Source of the DNA: Elusimicrobiota bacterium
Lineage (GTDB): Bacteria; CAYTYR01; UBA6262
Reading direction: 5' to 3'
Length of the DNA: 64,000 nt
Assembly: GCA_003153935.1 (NCBI GenBank)
Contig: PMCA01000017.1
Span: 33,655 to 97,654, forward strand
The notes below the pieces were generated by a model. The model ran no database searches and was not told where the DNA came from. It saw only the letters and a list, made by a program, of their open reading frames with translations. Position numbers and translations under genes: made by a program. Below are positions 51,983 to 60,540 of this stretch, one piece after another (the stretch's first letter is position 1; every line of letters starts with the position of its first letter).

Positions 51983-54070
51983 ATGAATAAGAAAACAGTA
52001 AGTATGGAATTGAACGGCAAAACACTGAAATTTGAAACGGGTGAGTGGGCCAAGCAGGCTCAGGGTTCGGTAGTAGCTTCCTTCGCTGAAACGGTAGTGT
52101 TGGCGGCGGTGGGCGTAGCCGCCCAACCCAAAGAAAACCAGGACTTCTTCCCTTTAACGGTAGATTACCGCGAGCGGACCGCTGCGGCGGGAAAGATACC
52201 CGGGGGATTTTTTAAACGGGAGGGCAGACCGAGAGAGAAAGAGATACTGACCTCGCGTTTGATCGACCGGCCGATCCGGCCGCTGTTCCCCGAAGGATTC
52301 CGTAATGAGATCCAGATCAACGTGACCCTGTTGTCGACCGATACGCAAAACGATCCGGATGTGGTCGCCATTTGCGCCAGTTCGCTGGCGCTGGGTTTGA
52401 CCGGCGTTCCTTTTTCGCACCTGGTCGCAGCGGTAAGGGTCGGCAAAGTAGAAGGGCAATTGGTAGTTAATCCGACCATGGACGAGCTGAAGAACAGTCC
52501 CTTTGACGTGGTCGTGGCGGGTACCAAGGACGCCGTAACCATGATCGAAGGCGGCGCCAACCAGGTTAGCGAAGAAGAGATACTGGAAGCAATACTTTTA
52601 GGTCATAAAACCATTAAAGATATAATTAAGATAGAAGCGGAATTGATCGCGCAGGCGGGTGTTAAAAAGAAAGAATATCCCATTGCCGTCATTGATCCCG
52701 CATTAACCGCAGAAGTAGAAAAATTCGCGGCTGGGTTTATCAAGGAGATCGTCCAGGTCACCGAGAAAAAAGCCCGGGAAGAGGTCCAGGATAAGAGAAT
52801 TGCTGAAACTCAGGCGAATTTCCTGGAAAAATATCCGGAACAGGCCGGTGTGATCAAGCAGGTATTTGACAAGATGCTGGAGAAAGAGATCAGGCGCCTG
52901 ATACTGGAAGAGCATAAACGCCTGGACGGACGGGGTTTTGACGACATCCGGCCGATCAGCGGCCAGGTCGGTATTCTGCCGCGCACTCACGGCTCAGCGC
53001 TCTTCACCCGCGGGCAAACACAAGCATTGGTAACCACCACCCTGGGCACCATGGATGACCGCCAGATCATGGATGAACTGGAAGGCGAGTACAAGAAGAA
53101 ATTCATGCTGCACTATAATTTCCCTTCTTTTGCCACCGGTGAAGTAAAACCGAACCGCGGACCCGGACGCCGCGAGATAGGGCACGGCGCTTTAGCGGAA
53201 AGATCGCTCTCGCCCGTACTGCCCGGAGAAGAAAAATTCCCCTATACGATCAGGATCGTTTCCGATATTCTTGAATCCAACGGTTCGTCCTCGATGGCCA
53301 GTGTTTGCGGCGGCTGTCTCTCCCTGATGGACGCGGGCGTACCCTTAGCTCATCCAGTTGCCGGTATTTCCATCGGGCTGGTGCTGGAAAATGGCAAGTT
53401 CGCCACTTTTACGGATATCAGCGGGCACGAGGACCATTACGGCGACATGGATTTCAAAGTAGCCGGAACTGTGGACGGGATAACCGCGATCCAGTTAGAT
53501 ATTAAAACCGAAGGTTTAAGTCACGACATACTGGTAGAGGCGTTGACCAAGGCCAAGGCCGGCCGTTTGTTCATATTGGGCAAAATGGCCGAAGTCCTGC
53601 CGGAAAGCCGCCCGAATATCTCCAGCTTCGCACCTAAGATCGCCATTATCCAGATCGATACCGACAAGATCAAGAACGTTATCGGCCCTGGCGGCAAGGT
53701 GATAAAGAAGATCATCGAGGACACGAAAGCCGAGATAGATATTGAAGATGACGGCAAGGTTTTTGTTTCCGGTCCCAACCAGGCGTCAGTCGACGCGGCT
53801 TTGGAAATGATCGGCTACCTGACGGCGGACGCGGAGATCGGGCGCAACTATAAAGGCAAGGTCACCCGCCTGATGAATTTTGGCGCGTTCGTGGAGATCA
53901 TACCCGGCAAGGAAGGCCTGGTGCATATATCGCAGTTAGCCGAAGGCCGGACTGAAAAAGTTGAAGACGTAGTCAAGGAAGGCGATGAGATCGAAGTGAA
54001 AGTAGTGGAAATCGATTCTCAGGGCCGTATCAATCTCAGCCGCAAGGCCGTGTTGCGGGAGAAAAGATAA
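51983..54070 (+). CDS. pnp: Polyribonucleotide nucleotidyltransferase (PNPase)
   Basis: 695 residues, the usual length. There are two RNase PH domains ('AETVVLAAVGVAAQPKENQ', 'FFPLTVDYRERTAAAGKIP', and in the second 'ALVTTTLGTMDDRQ' and 'SNGSSSMASVCGGCL'), a KH domain ('DKIKNVIGPGGKVIKKIIE') and a C-terminal S1 domain ('VTRLMNFGAFVEIIPGKEGLVHIS'). It degrades RNA 3' to 5' by phosphorolysis. The rpsO-pnp order is conserved in many phyla. Confidence 0.98.
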   Translation: MNKKTVSMELNGKTLKFETGEWAKQAQGSVVASFAETVVLAAVGVAAQPKENQDFFPLTVDYRERTAAAGKIPGGFFKREGRPREKEILTSRLIDRPIRPLFPEGFRNEIQINVTLLSTDTQNDPDVVAICASSLALGLTGVPFSHLVAAVRVGKVEGQLVVNPTMDELKNSPFDVVVAGTKDAVTMIEGGANQVSEEEILEAILLGHKTIKDIIKIEAELIAQAGVKKKEYPIAVIDPALTAEVEKFAAGFIKEIVQVTEKKAREEVQDKRIAETQANFLEKYPEQAGVIKQVFDKMLEKEIRRLILEEHKRLDGRGFDDIRPISGQVGILPRTHGSALFTRGQTQALVTTTLGTMDDRQIMDELEGEYKKKFMLHYNFPSFATGEVKPNRGPGRREIGHGALAERSLSPVLPGEEKFPYTIRIVSDILESNGSSSMASVCGGCLSLMDAGVPLAHPVAGISIGLVLENGKFATFTDISGHEDHYGDMDFKVAGTVDGITAIQLDIKTEGLSHDILVEALTKAKAGRLFILGKMAEVLPESRPNISSFAPKIAIIQIDTDKIKNVIGPGGKVIKKIIEDTKAEIDIEDDGKVFVSGPNQASVDAALEMIGYLTADAEIGRNYKGKVTRLMNFGAFVEIIPGKEGLVHISQLAEGRTEKVEDVVKEGDEIEVKVVEIDSQGRINLSRKAVLREKR

Positions 54071-54085
54071 AGGAGCGTCTTAAAC

Positions 54086-54532
54086 GTGACCGAAGAGGAT
54101 TTGAAGGAAATAAAAAAGATCTTTAAGTTCATGGTTAAGGAAGACCTGGTGGAACTGGACGTGCAGGATAAGGATTACAAGCTTAAACTGCGCCGTAAGG
54201 AAACCCGGGCCCATACCTCCGCCGCGCCTCTGGTCGTAGACCTGGAACCGGCGTCTCGGACCAAGGAAAACGGCGAGAAAATTATCGACGGGGCCGTCAA
54301 AATAACGGCGCCTTTGGGAGGCGTGTTCTATCGCTCGCCCGCGCCCGGCGCTGACTCTTTTGTGACCGAGGAAGAAGAGGTCAAGAAAGGCCAGACCCTC
54401 TGTATTATCGAGGCTATGAAAATGATGAACGAGATCCAGTCGGAAGTCAGCGGCAAACTGGTGAAGATCGTTCCGGAGAACGGTAAGAGGGTGGATGCCG
54501 GAGAAACGCTTTTCCTGGTGATACCGGCGTAA
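54086..54532 (+). CDS. accB: Biotin carboxyl carrier protein of acetyl-CoA carboxylase
   Basis: 148 residues from a GTG start behind AAAGGAG. The N-terminal 'DLKEIKKIFKFMVKEDLVELDV' is the usual AccB beginning. The biotinyl domain near the C-terminus has 'EAMKMMNEIQSEVSGKLVKI', where the Lys between the two Met residues carries biotin. It shuttles carboxyl groups between biotin carboxylase and carboxyltransferase. The partner accC normally follows but is not here. It lies 16 bases after pnp, an unusual neighbour. Confidence 0.92.
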   Translation: MTEEDLKEIKKIFKFMVKEDLVELDVQDKDYKLKLRRKETRAHTSAAPLVVDLEPASRTKENGEKIIDGAVKITAPLGGVFYRSPAPGADSFVTEEEEVKKGQTLCIIEAMKMMNEIQSEVSGKLVKIVPENGKRVDAGETLFLVIPA

Positions 54533-54548
54533 CAAAATTATTTTTTTC

Positions 54549-54578
54549 TTGACAAATATAGGGAATGCTTGATAGAAG
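54549..54578 (+). promoter_or_regulatory. Promoter of the winged-helix gene and spoVG
   Basis: TTGACA (54549-54554) and TAGAAG (54573-54578) are 18 bases apart, with TG plus one base at 54570-54572. It begins 17 bases after the accB stop. The -10 hexamer is weak, but the -35 is perfect and the extended motif is present. Confidence 0.55.
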
Positions 54579-54600
54579 AAATAAACAGGAGGTGATTAGT

Positions 54601-54798
54601 ATGATAGAGAAAATCGGCGATATCGCTGGTAAAATTTACCAGTATCTGGAAAAGAACGGCGAAACCTCGGTGCTTAAGCTCAAGACCAGTTTAAAGAGCT
54701 CCAACAGCCTGGTTTGCATGGGGATCGGCTGGCTGGCCCGCGAAGATAAAGTCAGTGTCAAAGACGCCAAGAAAGATGTAAAAGTTTCCTTGAAGTAG
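54601..54798 (+). CDS. Small winged helix-turn-helix protein (DUF2582-like)
   Basis: 65 residues from the ATG at 54601, chosen because of the strong AGGAGGTGAT ribosome site at about 54588-54597; an upstream in-frame ATG at 54565 lies within the promoter region. 'IAGKIYQYLEKNGETSVLKL' and 'SLVCMGIGWLAREDKVSV' give the helix-helix-strand pattern of a single winged helix, matching the DUF2582 family of small proteins found in Bacteroidetes, archaea and candidate phyla. DNA or RNA binding is inferred from the fold. The gene is 24 bases before spoVG. Confidence 0.8.
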   Translation: MIEKIGDIAGKIYQYLEKNGETSVLKLKTSLKSSNSLVCMGIGWLAREDKVSVKDAKKDVKVSLK

Positions 54799-54822
54799 AT
54801 TCAATCATAGTTGGGGGTTGAA

Positions 54823-55119
54823 ATGGCAGAGGAAAAATCTTTCGTGATCACGGGTGTAAAGATAAAGAAAGTGAAAAAAGAAGGCAACCTGAAAGCCTGG
54901 GCCACCATCACTATCAATGACAGTATCGTGATGCGTGATATCCGCGTGTTGAACGGCGAGAAGGGCCTCTTTATCGGCATGCCCGGCAGAAAGAGAAGCG
55001 ACGGTAAATACAGCGACACCGTTTACATCAAAAACACTGAGATCAAGGAAGATATAAATAAGGCGATCCTGGAAAAATACGATACTACTTCGGATTCCGA
55101 CCTGACCGACGAATTTTAA
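54823..55119 (+). CDS. spoVG: SpoVG family RNA/DNA-binding protein
   Basis: 98 residues from the ATG at 54823, with GGGGG upstream; an in-frame TTG at 54811 is less likely. 'ITGVKIKKVKKEGNLKAWATITIND' and 'VMRDIRVLNGEKGLFIGMPGRKRSDGKYSD' (read in parts) match SpoVG, a small site-specific nucleic-acid-binding regulator best known in Firmicutes and spirochaetes. The length fits. Nothing else in the window points to sporulation. It pairs with the winged-helix gene and ends at a good terminator. Confidence 0.93.
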   Translation: MAEEKSFVITGVKIKKVKKEGNLKAWATITINDSIVMRDIRVLNGEKGLFIGMPGRKRSDGKYSDTVYIKNTEIKEDINKAILEKYDTTSDSDLTDEF

Positions 55120-55148
55120 GTTCTAATAATTTAGTATTATATTAAGAA

Positions 55149-55180
55149 ACAGCCATAATTTATTATGGTTGTTTTTTTTT
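55149..55180 (+). terminator. Rho-independent terminator after spoVG
   Basis: A 10-base-pair stem ACAGCCATAA (55149-55158) / TTATGGTTGT (55163-55172), with one G-T pair and a short loop, is followed by eight more T (to 55180). The right arm overlaps the -35 of the uppP promoter. Confidence 0.85.
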
Positions 55181-55197
55181 GGCGTTTATGATAAGAT
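55169..55197 (+). promoter_or_regulatory. Promoter of uppP, overlapping the spoVG terminator
   Basis: TTGTTT (55169-55174) and TAAGAT (55192-55197) are 17 bases apart, with TG plus one base at 55189-55191. Transcription would start about 55204, only some six bases before the uppP ATG. That would give an almost leaderless mRNA, and no ribosome site is visible upstream of uppP. Confidence 0.55.
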
Positions 55198-55209
55198 ATT
55201 TACTACTTT

Positions 55210-56013
55210 ATGACCATTTTTCAGGCGATAATTTTAGGCATAGTGCAAGGCGCAGGAGAATTCCTGCCGGTTTCCAGTTCGGGACACCTGGTGGCCCTGC
55301 CGCAGATCCTGGGCTGGGAAGACCCGGGACTGGTTTTTGATATTGCCCTCCATTGGGGCACCCTGATCGCTGTCCTGGTGTACTTCTGGCGGGATTGGGT
55401 GCTGCTGGTACGCAGCGGCCTGACGGGCGCCAAGAATCTGGAAGGTAAGATGTTCTGGTATCTGCTGGTAGCTACGTTGCCCGGAGCCGGTTTGGGTTAT
55501 TTGCTGGAGCATGCGGTGGAGAACCAGTTCCGCAATATCCTGCTGGTCGGGATAGCCTTGATAGTGATGGGCGCGATCTTGTACGCGGCTGACCGTTTCG
55601 GTAATAAGAGCGTATCTTTTGCCCAGATCAATTTCCGTCAAAGTTTAGCCATCGGTTTCAGCCAGGCCCTGGCGATAATTCCCGGGGTGTCCAGGTCGGG
55701 AGCGACTATCAGCTGCGCCAGGATGTTGGGCATCGACCGGGTCAGCGCGGCGCGTTTTTCTTTCCTGCTATCCACTCCCATCATCCTCGGATCGGCGGCC
55801 TTACCCCTGCGCAAAATAATGCACCAGGGATTTCACTTTCCTCTGGAGCCTTTTATCGCGGGTATAGTTACTGCCGCTCTGGTCGGTTTGGTAAGCATCA
55901 GATTTCTCTTGAACTACCTGAAAAGATCCGATTTGCGCATTTTTGTCTGGTATCGTTTCTTGTTTGGCGGCATGTTAATATTATTTTATTTTCTTAGCAA
56001 GAAGGGGATATAG
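55210..56013 (+). CDS. uppP: Undecaprenyl-diphosphatase
   Basis: 267 residues with about eight membrane helices. 'GIVQGAGEFLPVSSSGHLVAL' contains the E-x-x-P-V-S-S-S-G-H active-site motif, and 'IPGVSRSGATISCARMLGIDR' the P-G-x-S-R-S-G-x-T motif of the BacA/UppP family. It removes a phosphate from undecaprenyl diphosphate to recycle the carrier used for peptidoglycan and for the surface glycan. There is no clear ribosome site; see the promoter entry. Confidence 0.96.
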   Translation: MTIFQAIILGIVQGAGEFLPVSSSGHLVALPQILGWEDPGLVFDIALHWGTLIAVLVYFWRDWVLLVRSGLTGAKNLEGKMFWYLLVATLPGAGLGYLLEHAVENQFRNILLVGIALIVMGAILYAADRFGNKSVSFAQINFRQSLAIGFSQALAIIPGVSRSGATISCARMLGIDRVSAARFSFLLSTPIILGSAALPLRKIMHQGFHFPLEPFIAGIVTAALVGLVSIRFLLNYLKRSDLRIFVWYRFLFGGMLILFYFLSKKGI

Positions 56014-58182
56014 ATGAAATTGTTCAGTTACTGGAAGAAAGACAAAAGAAAAAACGAGGTCTACGGGCTGATCCTGTTCGCCACCTCGCTGCTGATCATC
56101 CTGTCCCTGGTGCCAAGTCCCGGCGGCGGCAATTTTATCGGCCTTTTCGGGCGACTGGTGGCCAAGTACCTGAAGGATATTTTCGGCCTGTTCGGGGCCT
56201 ATTTTATACCGGTGATCATGGTTATCTGGGGCTTTGAGAGGATCGAGCAGGAGGACCAGGAAAAGATGTACCTGCAGATCACCGGCGTGATCCTGCTGCT
56301 GCTGTCCAGCTGCACACTGGTCAGCCTCTTCAAGAATGACACCTATTTGCCAGCCGGCATGTGGGGCGGGTATATCGGGACATTTTTAAGTCTGTTCCTG
56401 CGCAAAGCTTTTGGCACCATCGGCGCGGGCATTATCCTGATCACCACCGGCATTATAAGTTTTGTCTTAACTACTGAATTTTCCCTGGCGGAACTGCTTA
56501 ATACTATCAAGAGCAAGATCGAAGATATGCGGGAAAACCGCCCGATAGTGAAGAAAAGCACTATCGCCGATATGATCAAGAAGCCGGTAAAGAAGGCTAA
56601 GGAACTGCCGGAGATAAAAGTTACCGAAAGACCGGCGAAACCCCTGATTAATTTCGGTTCCCGCCATAATGATAAACACGATAACCCCGCGCGGGAAATC
56701 AAAGCTGAGACCAAGGCTACCCCGGCCGGGAAAAACCGGCCGTTGAACGGCTTCGAATTGCCGGCTATATCCATGCTGGATGAAAGAGTTAAAGGGAAAT
56801 CGCAAATGAGCGAACAGGAACTGCAGGCCAACGCTTCCCTGCTGCAGCAAACCCTGGCTAATTTCGGTATCGAGGCGCAGGTAGTGGAAGTGCACCCGGG
56901 GCCGGTCATCACCCGGTACGATCTGCAGCCGTCCAGCGGGGTTAAGGTCAACCGGATCACCGCCCTGGAAAATGACATCGCCCTGGCCCTGCATGCTTCT
57001 ACCGTGCGCATCCTGGCGCCCATACCGGGCAAAGGCGCGGTGGGTATAGAAGTGCCCAATACTAAATCGGAGATGGTCAGCCTGCGCGAGATCTTCGAAA
57101 CCGACGAATTCCAAAAAGCGGAAGGTAAACTGTTGATGGCGTTGGGCAAAACCGTCAGCGGTCAGACTATGGTGGCCAATATGCAGGAGATGCCGCACCT
57201 ACTGATCGCCGGCGCCACTGGTTCCGGCAAGAGCGTCTGCATTAACACTTTGATAACCAGTATTCTTTATAAAGCTACTCCTGACGAAGCCCGGTTCCTG
57301 ATGATCGATCCCAAGATGATCGAGCTGCCGGTTTATAACGGCATACCTCATTTATTGGCTCCGGTCATTACCAATGTCAAACAAGCGGCCGGCGCGTTAA
57401 GGGGCATGGTAGTGGAGATGGAGCGCCGTTACAAGATACTGGCCGGCTCGCGGGCCCGCAACATCGACGCCCATAACAAAATGCCCAACGCGGAAAAAAT
57501 GCCTTATATAATCGTGGTCATAGATGAGTTAGCAGACTTGATGATCCTGCAAACCAACGTTGAGGTTGAGGACGCCATCGCCCGCCTGGCCCAGATGGCC
57601 AGGGCGGTCGGCATACATTTGATCCTGGCCACCCAGCGGCCGTCGGTGGACGTGATCACCGGAGTGATCAAGGCCAATTTCCCGGCCCGGATTGCTTTCC
57701 AGGTATTAAGCAAGATCGATTCCCGTATTATCCTGGACAGCGGCGGCGCGGAGGACCTGGTAGGGCGCGGCGACATGCTGTTCCTGCCGCCGGGAGCGCC
57801 CAAGCCGACCCGTTTGCAGGGAGCCTACGTCAGTGACGGCGAAGTGAACCGGATAGTGGAATTTCTTGGCAAACAAGCTAAACCCGAATACAAAGAGGAA
57901 ATATTACAATCCGCGCAGAACGTGGACCTGGAGAATAAACGACTGGAGAAAGACGACCGTTTCGTGGAAGCGGTCAAGTTGATAGTCAACACCCGGCAAG
58001 CGTCCATCTCGCTTTTACAGAGACGGCTGGGCATAGGATATAATCACGCCGGACGGATCATTGACCAGATGGAGCAGGAAGGGATAGTTGGCCCGGCGGA
58101 CGGGACCAAGCCGCGGGAAGTGTTGATCGATGATAAATATTTGCAGGATATGGAGAAAAGCGAAAATGCGCCGCCACTTTAA
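56014..58182 (+). CDS. ftsK: DNA translocase FtsK
   Basis: 722 residues, a compact FtsK/SpoIIIE. Residues about 20-165 hold four membrane helices that anchor the protein at the division septum. A short linker is followed by the motor: 'VHPGPVITRYDLQPSSGVKV', Walker A 'GATGSGKS' at about 399-406, Walker B 'IIVVIDELADLM' near 498 and 'LILATQRPSVDVITGVIKANFP'. The C-terminal gamma winged helix ('LLQRRLGIGYNHAGRIIDQM') reads KOPS-type sites. It pumps chromosome ends apart and activates XerC/D; a Xer recombinase lies at the window's end. It overlaps lolA by 17 bases. Confidence 0.97.
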   Translation: MKLFSYWKKDKRKNEVYGLILFATSLLIILSLVPSPGGGNFIGLFGRLVAKYLKDIFGLFGAYFIPVIMVIWGFERIEQEDQEKMYLQITGVILLLLSSCTLVSLFKNDTYLPAGMWGGYIGTFLSLFLRKAFGTIGAGIILITTGIISFVLTTEFSLAELLNTIKSKIEDMRENRPIVKKSTIADMIKKPVKKAKELPEIKVTERPAKPLINFGSRHNDKHDNPAREIKAETKATPAGKNRPLNGFELPAISMLDERVKGKSQMSEQELQANASLLQQTLANFGIEAQVVEVHPGPVITRYDLQPSSGVKVNRITALENDIALALHASTVRILAPIPGKGAVGIEVPNTKSEMVSLREIFETDEFQKAEGKLLMALGKTVSGQTMVANMQEMPHLLIAGATGSGKSVCINTLITSILYKATPDEARFLMIDPKMIELPVYNGIPHLLAPVITNVKQAAGALRGMVVEMERRYKILAGSRARNIDAHNKMPNAEKMPYIIVVIDELADLMILQTNVEVEDAIARLAQMARAVGIHLILATQRPSVDVITGVIKANFPARIAFQVLSKIDSRIILDSGGAEDLVGRGDMLFLPPGAPKPTRLQGAYVSDGEVNRIVEFLGKQAKPEYKEEILQSAQNVDLENKRLEKDDRFVEAVKLIVNTRQASISLLQRRLGIGYNHAGRIIDQMEQEGIVGPADGTKPREVLIDDKYLQDMEKSENAPPL

Positions 58183-58795
58183 AATATTTATTTCCAGTTT
58201 TTTAATCATTATTTTTGCCGCCGGCAATATTATGGCAGCCGCACTCACCACCCAGGAGATCCTGGCCAAAATGCAGGCGCAGGAAGCCACCTTGCAGGAC
58301 CTGCAGTTCGACCTGCGCCAGGAGATCAGGTTCAAGGAATTAAAAGAAAGACAGACGGTTCTGGCCAAAGTTATTTACAAGAAACCTGACCTGCTGTACG
58401 TGGAATATAAGGCTCCCAACGAGCAACTGGTGCTGGCTAACAAGGACAATATGATCATGTATGCCAAAGAAAAAGGGCAGTGGCAGGAGACCATGCACCA
58501 GAAGATATCCAACCTGGTAGGTAAACAGTGGAAGGCCGATTACGGCGTCTGGACCACTACGGACCTGGAAAAGAATTATGAAGTCAAGTCTGCCGTCCAG
58601 GGGGCGAATACGGTAGTCCTGAAACTGGCACCCAAGGAAAAAACCTATAATTTCACCATGAGCATCGTGATCAATACCAAAAACTGGCTGCCGGTGAAAA
58701 CCTTGTGGGAGGATGATAACCAGGTCATCACCACCAACCTGCAGAATATCAAGGTCAATACCGGCGTATCCGACGAACTATTCAAGTTTAAATAA
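58166..58795 (+). CDS. lolA: Outer-membrane lipoprotein carrier LolA-like protein
   Basis: 209 residues from the ATG at 58166, which gives a clean signal peptide ('MRRHFKIFISSFLIIIFA', cut near 'MAAA'); an upstream ATG at 58130 would put twelve unrelated residues before it. 'TTQEILAKMQAQEATLQDLQ' and 'KPDLLYVEYKAPNEQLVLA' with 'DNMIMYAKEKGQW' are the LolA half-barrel pattern. LolA ferries lipoproteins through the periplasm from LolCDE to the outer membrane, supporting a diderm envelope. PilP is one possible client. Confidence 0.87.
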   Translation: MRRHFKIFISSFLIIIFAAGNIMAAALTTQEILAKMQAQEATLQDLQFDLRQEIRFKELKERQTVLAKVIYKKPDLLYVEYKAPNEQLVLANKDNMIMYAKEKGQWQETMHQKISNLVGKQWKADYGVWTTTDLEKNYEVKSAVQGANTVVLKLAPKEKTYNFTMSIVINTKNWLPVKTLWEDDNQVITTNLQNIKVNTGVSDELFKFK

Positions 58796-58819
58796 CCCCA
58801 AAGGAAATTAATAACCATA

Positions 58820-59185
58820 ATGGAGCTATTCATCGGCATTACCCTGGCGGAAGCCAGGAAGCAAAAAAAAATATCGCTTAAGAAGATCTCCCAGGATACC
58901 AATATTTCGGTTAAATACCTGCAGGCGCTGGAGGAAGAGAATTTCCGGATCTTCCCGGCGGAAGTATATTTGAAAGGTTTCCTGAGAAGCTACGGGCAAT
59001 ACCTGAATCTGGATACCGCCCAGCTTTTACAGGCTTATGAACTGCAGCATGGCCAACCGGCTTCAGGTAATATCATCACTAAAGATAAAACCTTAGCCGC
59101 GCCGGCATCCTCCAGACGCTACTGGCTGCTGGCCCTGACCGGCCTGTTATTAATAATTTTAGTATTAGTCCTGCATTATCGTTAG
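58820..59185 (+). CDS. Short RodZ-like protein: helix-turn-helix plus one membrane helix
   Basis: 121 residues. Residues about 5-68 form a Xre-type HTH_25 domain ('TLAEARKQKKISLKKISQDT', 'YLQALEEENFRIFPAEVYL', 'GFLRSYGQYLNLD'), the cytoplasmic part of RodZ that binds MreB. A single membrane helix lies at about 98-117, and only three residues follow it. The periplasmic DUF4115 domain of full RodZ (about 300 residues) is missing. A cell-shape or division role is inferred from the domain. Confidence 0.83.
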   Translation: MELFIGITLAEARKQKKISLKKISQDTNISVKYLQALEEENFRIFPAEVYLKGFLRSYGQYLNLDTAQLLQAYELQHGQPASGNIITKDKTLAAPASSRRYWLLALTGLLLIILVLVLHYR

Positions 59186-59202
59186 AAAGCGAAGGTCGCG
59201 GA

Positions 59203-60540
59203 GTGAAAGTTGGTTTGCTTAGTTTAGGATGCGCCAAAAATCTGGTCGACGCCGAATGCCTGCTGGGTTTCCTGCGCAGACACGGTCTTACCCTGACCCG
59301 GGATTTAGGACAAGCCGAAGCCGTTATCATTAACACCTGTTCTTTTATTAAAAGCGCCAAAGAAGAATCTATTGAACATATTCTGCAGATCGCCGCACTG
59401 AAACGAAAAGGCCAACTCCGCCGCGTGATAGTCACCGGTTGCCTGGTCCAGGAGCATGGGTCGGCGCTGGCGGCGGCTCTGCCCGAAGTGGACGCCTTTA
59501 TCGGGATCGGCGAGCTGGAACCGTTACTGGCCGCGCTTAAGTCTCCCCGGCTGGAAAAAGACCGGCCGGTAATCTATTACCGGAAAACTCCTGATAATTT
59601 GCCTGATCATAACTCTCCGCGGTTGCGTTTGACACCCGCTTACTCAGCTTACCTGAAAATTTGCGACGGTTGCGATAACTGCTGCTCGTACTGCCTGATC
59701 CCCGGTATCCGGGGCCGGTTGCGCAGCCGGCGACAGGCGGATATAATAGCGGAAGGCCGCGCCCTGGCAAAAAGCGGGGTCAGGGAAATAAACCTGATCG
59801 GCCAGGATATCACCCAATATGGAACGGACCGGTATGGTCATCGTCATTTGGCCCCGCTATTGCGTGACCTGGTTAAAATAAGAGGGCTTAAGTGGTTGCG
59901 ATTATTGTACGCTCATCCCGCCCACCTCGACCGTGAAGTTATAAAATTGATCGCCGCCGAAGAGAAGATCTGCAAATATATTGATCTGCCGCTGCAGCAT
60001 ATTAATGAAGATATTTTAAGGCGGATGAACCGTAAAACCGGACGCGCCCAGATCGAGAAGATCATTTCCCTGATACGGCGGGAAATACCGGAAGTGACGC
60101 TACGCACCACTTTTATAGTCGGATTTCCCGGAGAGACGGAGCGGCAGTTCAGGGAGCTCCGTGAATTTATCAGGAATACCCGTTTCGACCGTTTAGGAGT
60201 TTTTACTTATTCCCGTGAACCAAATACACCGGCCGCCGCTTTTACCGGTCAGGTACCGGAAAATGTCAAGCAGGCCCGCTTTAAGGAACTAATGTCGCTG
60301 CAGCAGGAATTAGCCTTGGCCCGGAACCGGGAATTGATCGGACAGACGCGGGAGATATTGATCGAAAAAAAGGCCGGTCCGGGACTGTTTGGCGGCCGCA
60401 GCCAGGGGGACGCACCGGATATCGATAATCTGGTCACGGTACGGTCCAGGCGCGCTCTGCGTCCAGGAGAATTCATTCCGGTTAAAATAACCGAAGTCTT
60501 ACCTTACGACTTGATCGGAGGAGACCTTGAACCTTGCTAA
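59203..60540 (+). CDS. rimO: Ribosomal protein S12 methylthiotransferase RimO
   Basis: 445 residues from a GTG start. The MTTase N-terminal domain begins 'VGLLSLGCAKNLVDAE', the RimO version (MiaB differs), with further cluster Cys in 'INTCSFI' and 'VTGCLVQ'. The radical SAM motif is C157-x3-C161-x2-C164 in 'GCDNCCSYC', with two extra cysteines close by. A C-terminal TRAM domain follows (from about residue 380). It adds a methylthio group to an Asp of S12. It overlaps pgsA by 14 bases. Confidence 0.94.
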   Translation: MKVGLLSLGCAKNLVDAECLLGFLRRHGLTLTRDLGQAEAVIINTCSFIKSAKEESIEHILQIAALKRKGQLRRVIVTGCLVQEHGSALAAALPEVDAFIGIGELEPLLAALKSPRLEKDRPVIYYRKTPDNLPDHNSPRLRLTPAYSAYLKICDGCDNCCSYCLIPGIRGRLRSRRQADIIAEGRALAKSGVREINLIGQDITQYGTDRYGHRHLAPLLRDLVKIRGLKWLRLLYAHPAHLDREVIKLIAAEEKICKYIDLPLQHINEDILRRMNRKTGRAQIEKIISLIRREIPEVTLRTTFIVGFPGETERQFRELREFIRNTRFDRLGVFTYSREPNTPAAAFTGQVPENVKQARFKELMSLQQELALARNRELIGQTREILIEKKAGPGLFGGRSQGDAPDIDNLVTVRSRRALRPGEFIPVKITEVLPYDLIGGDLEPC

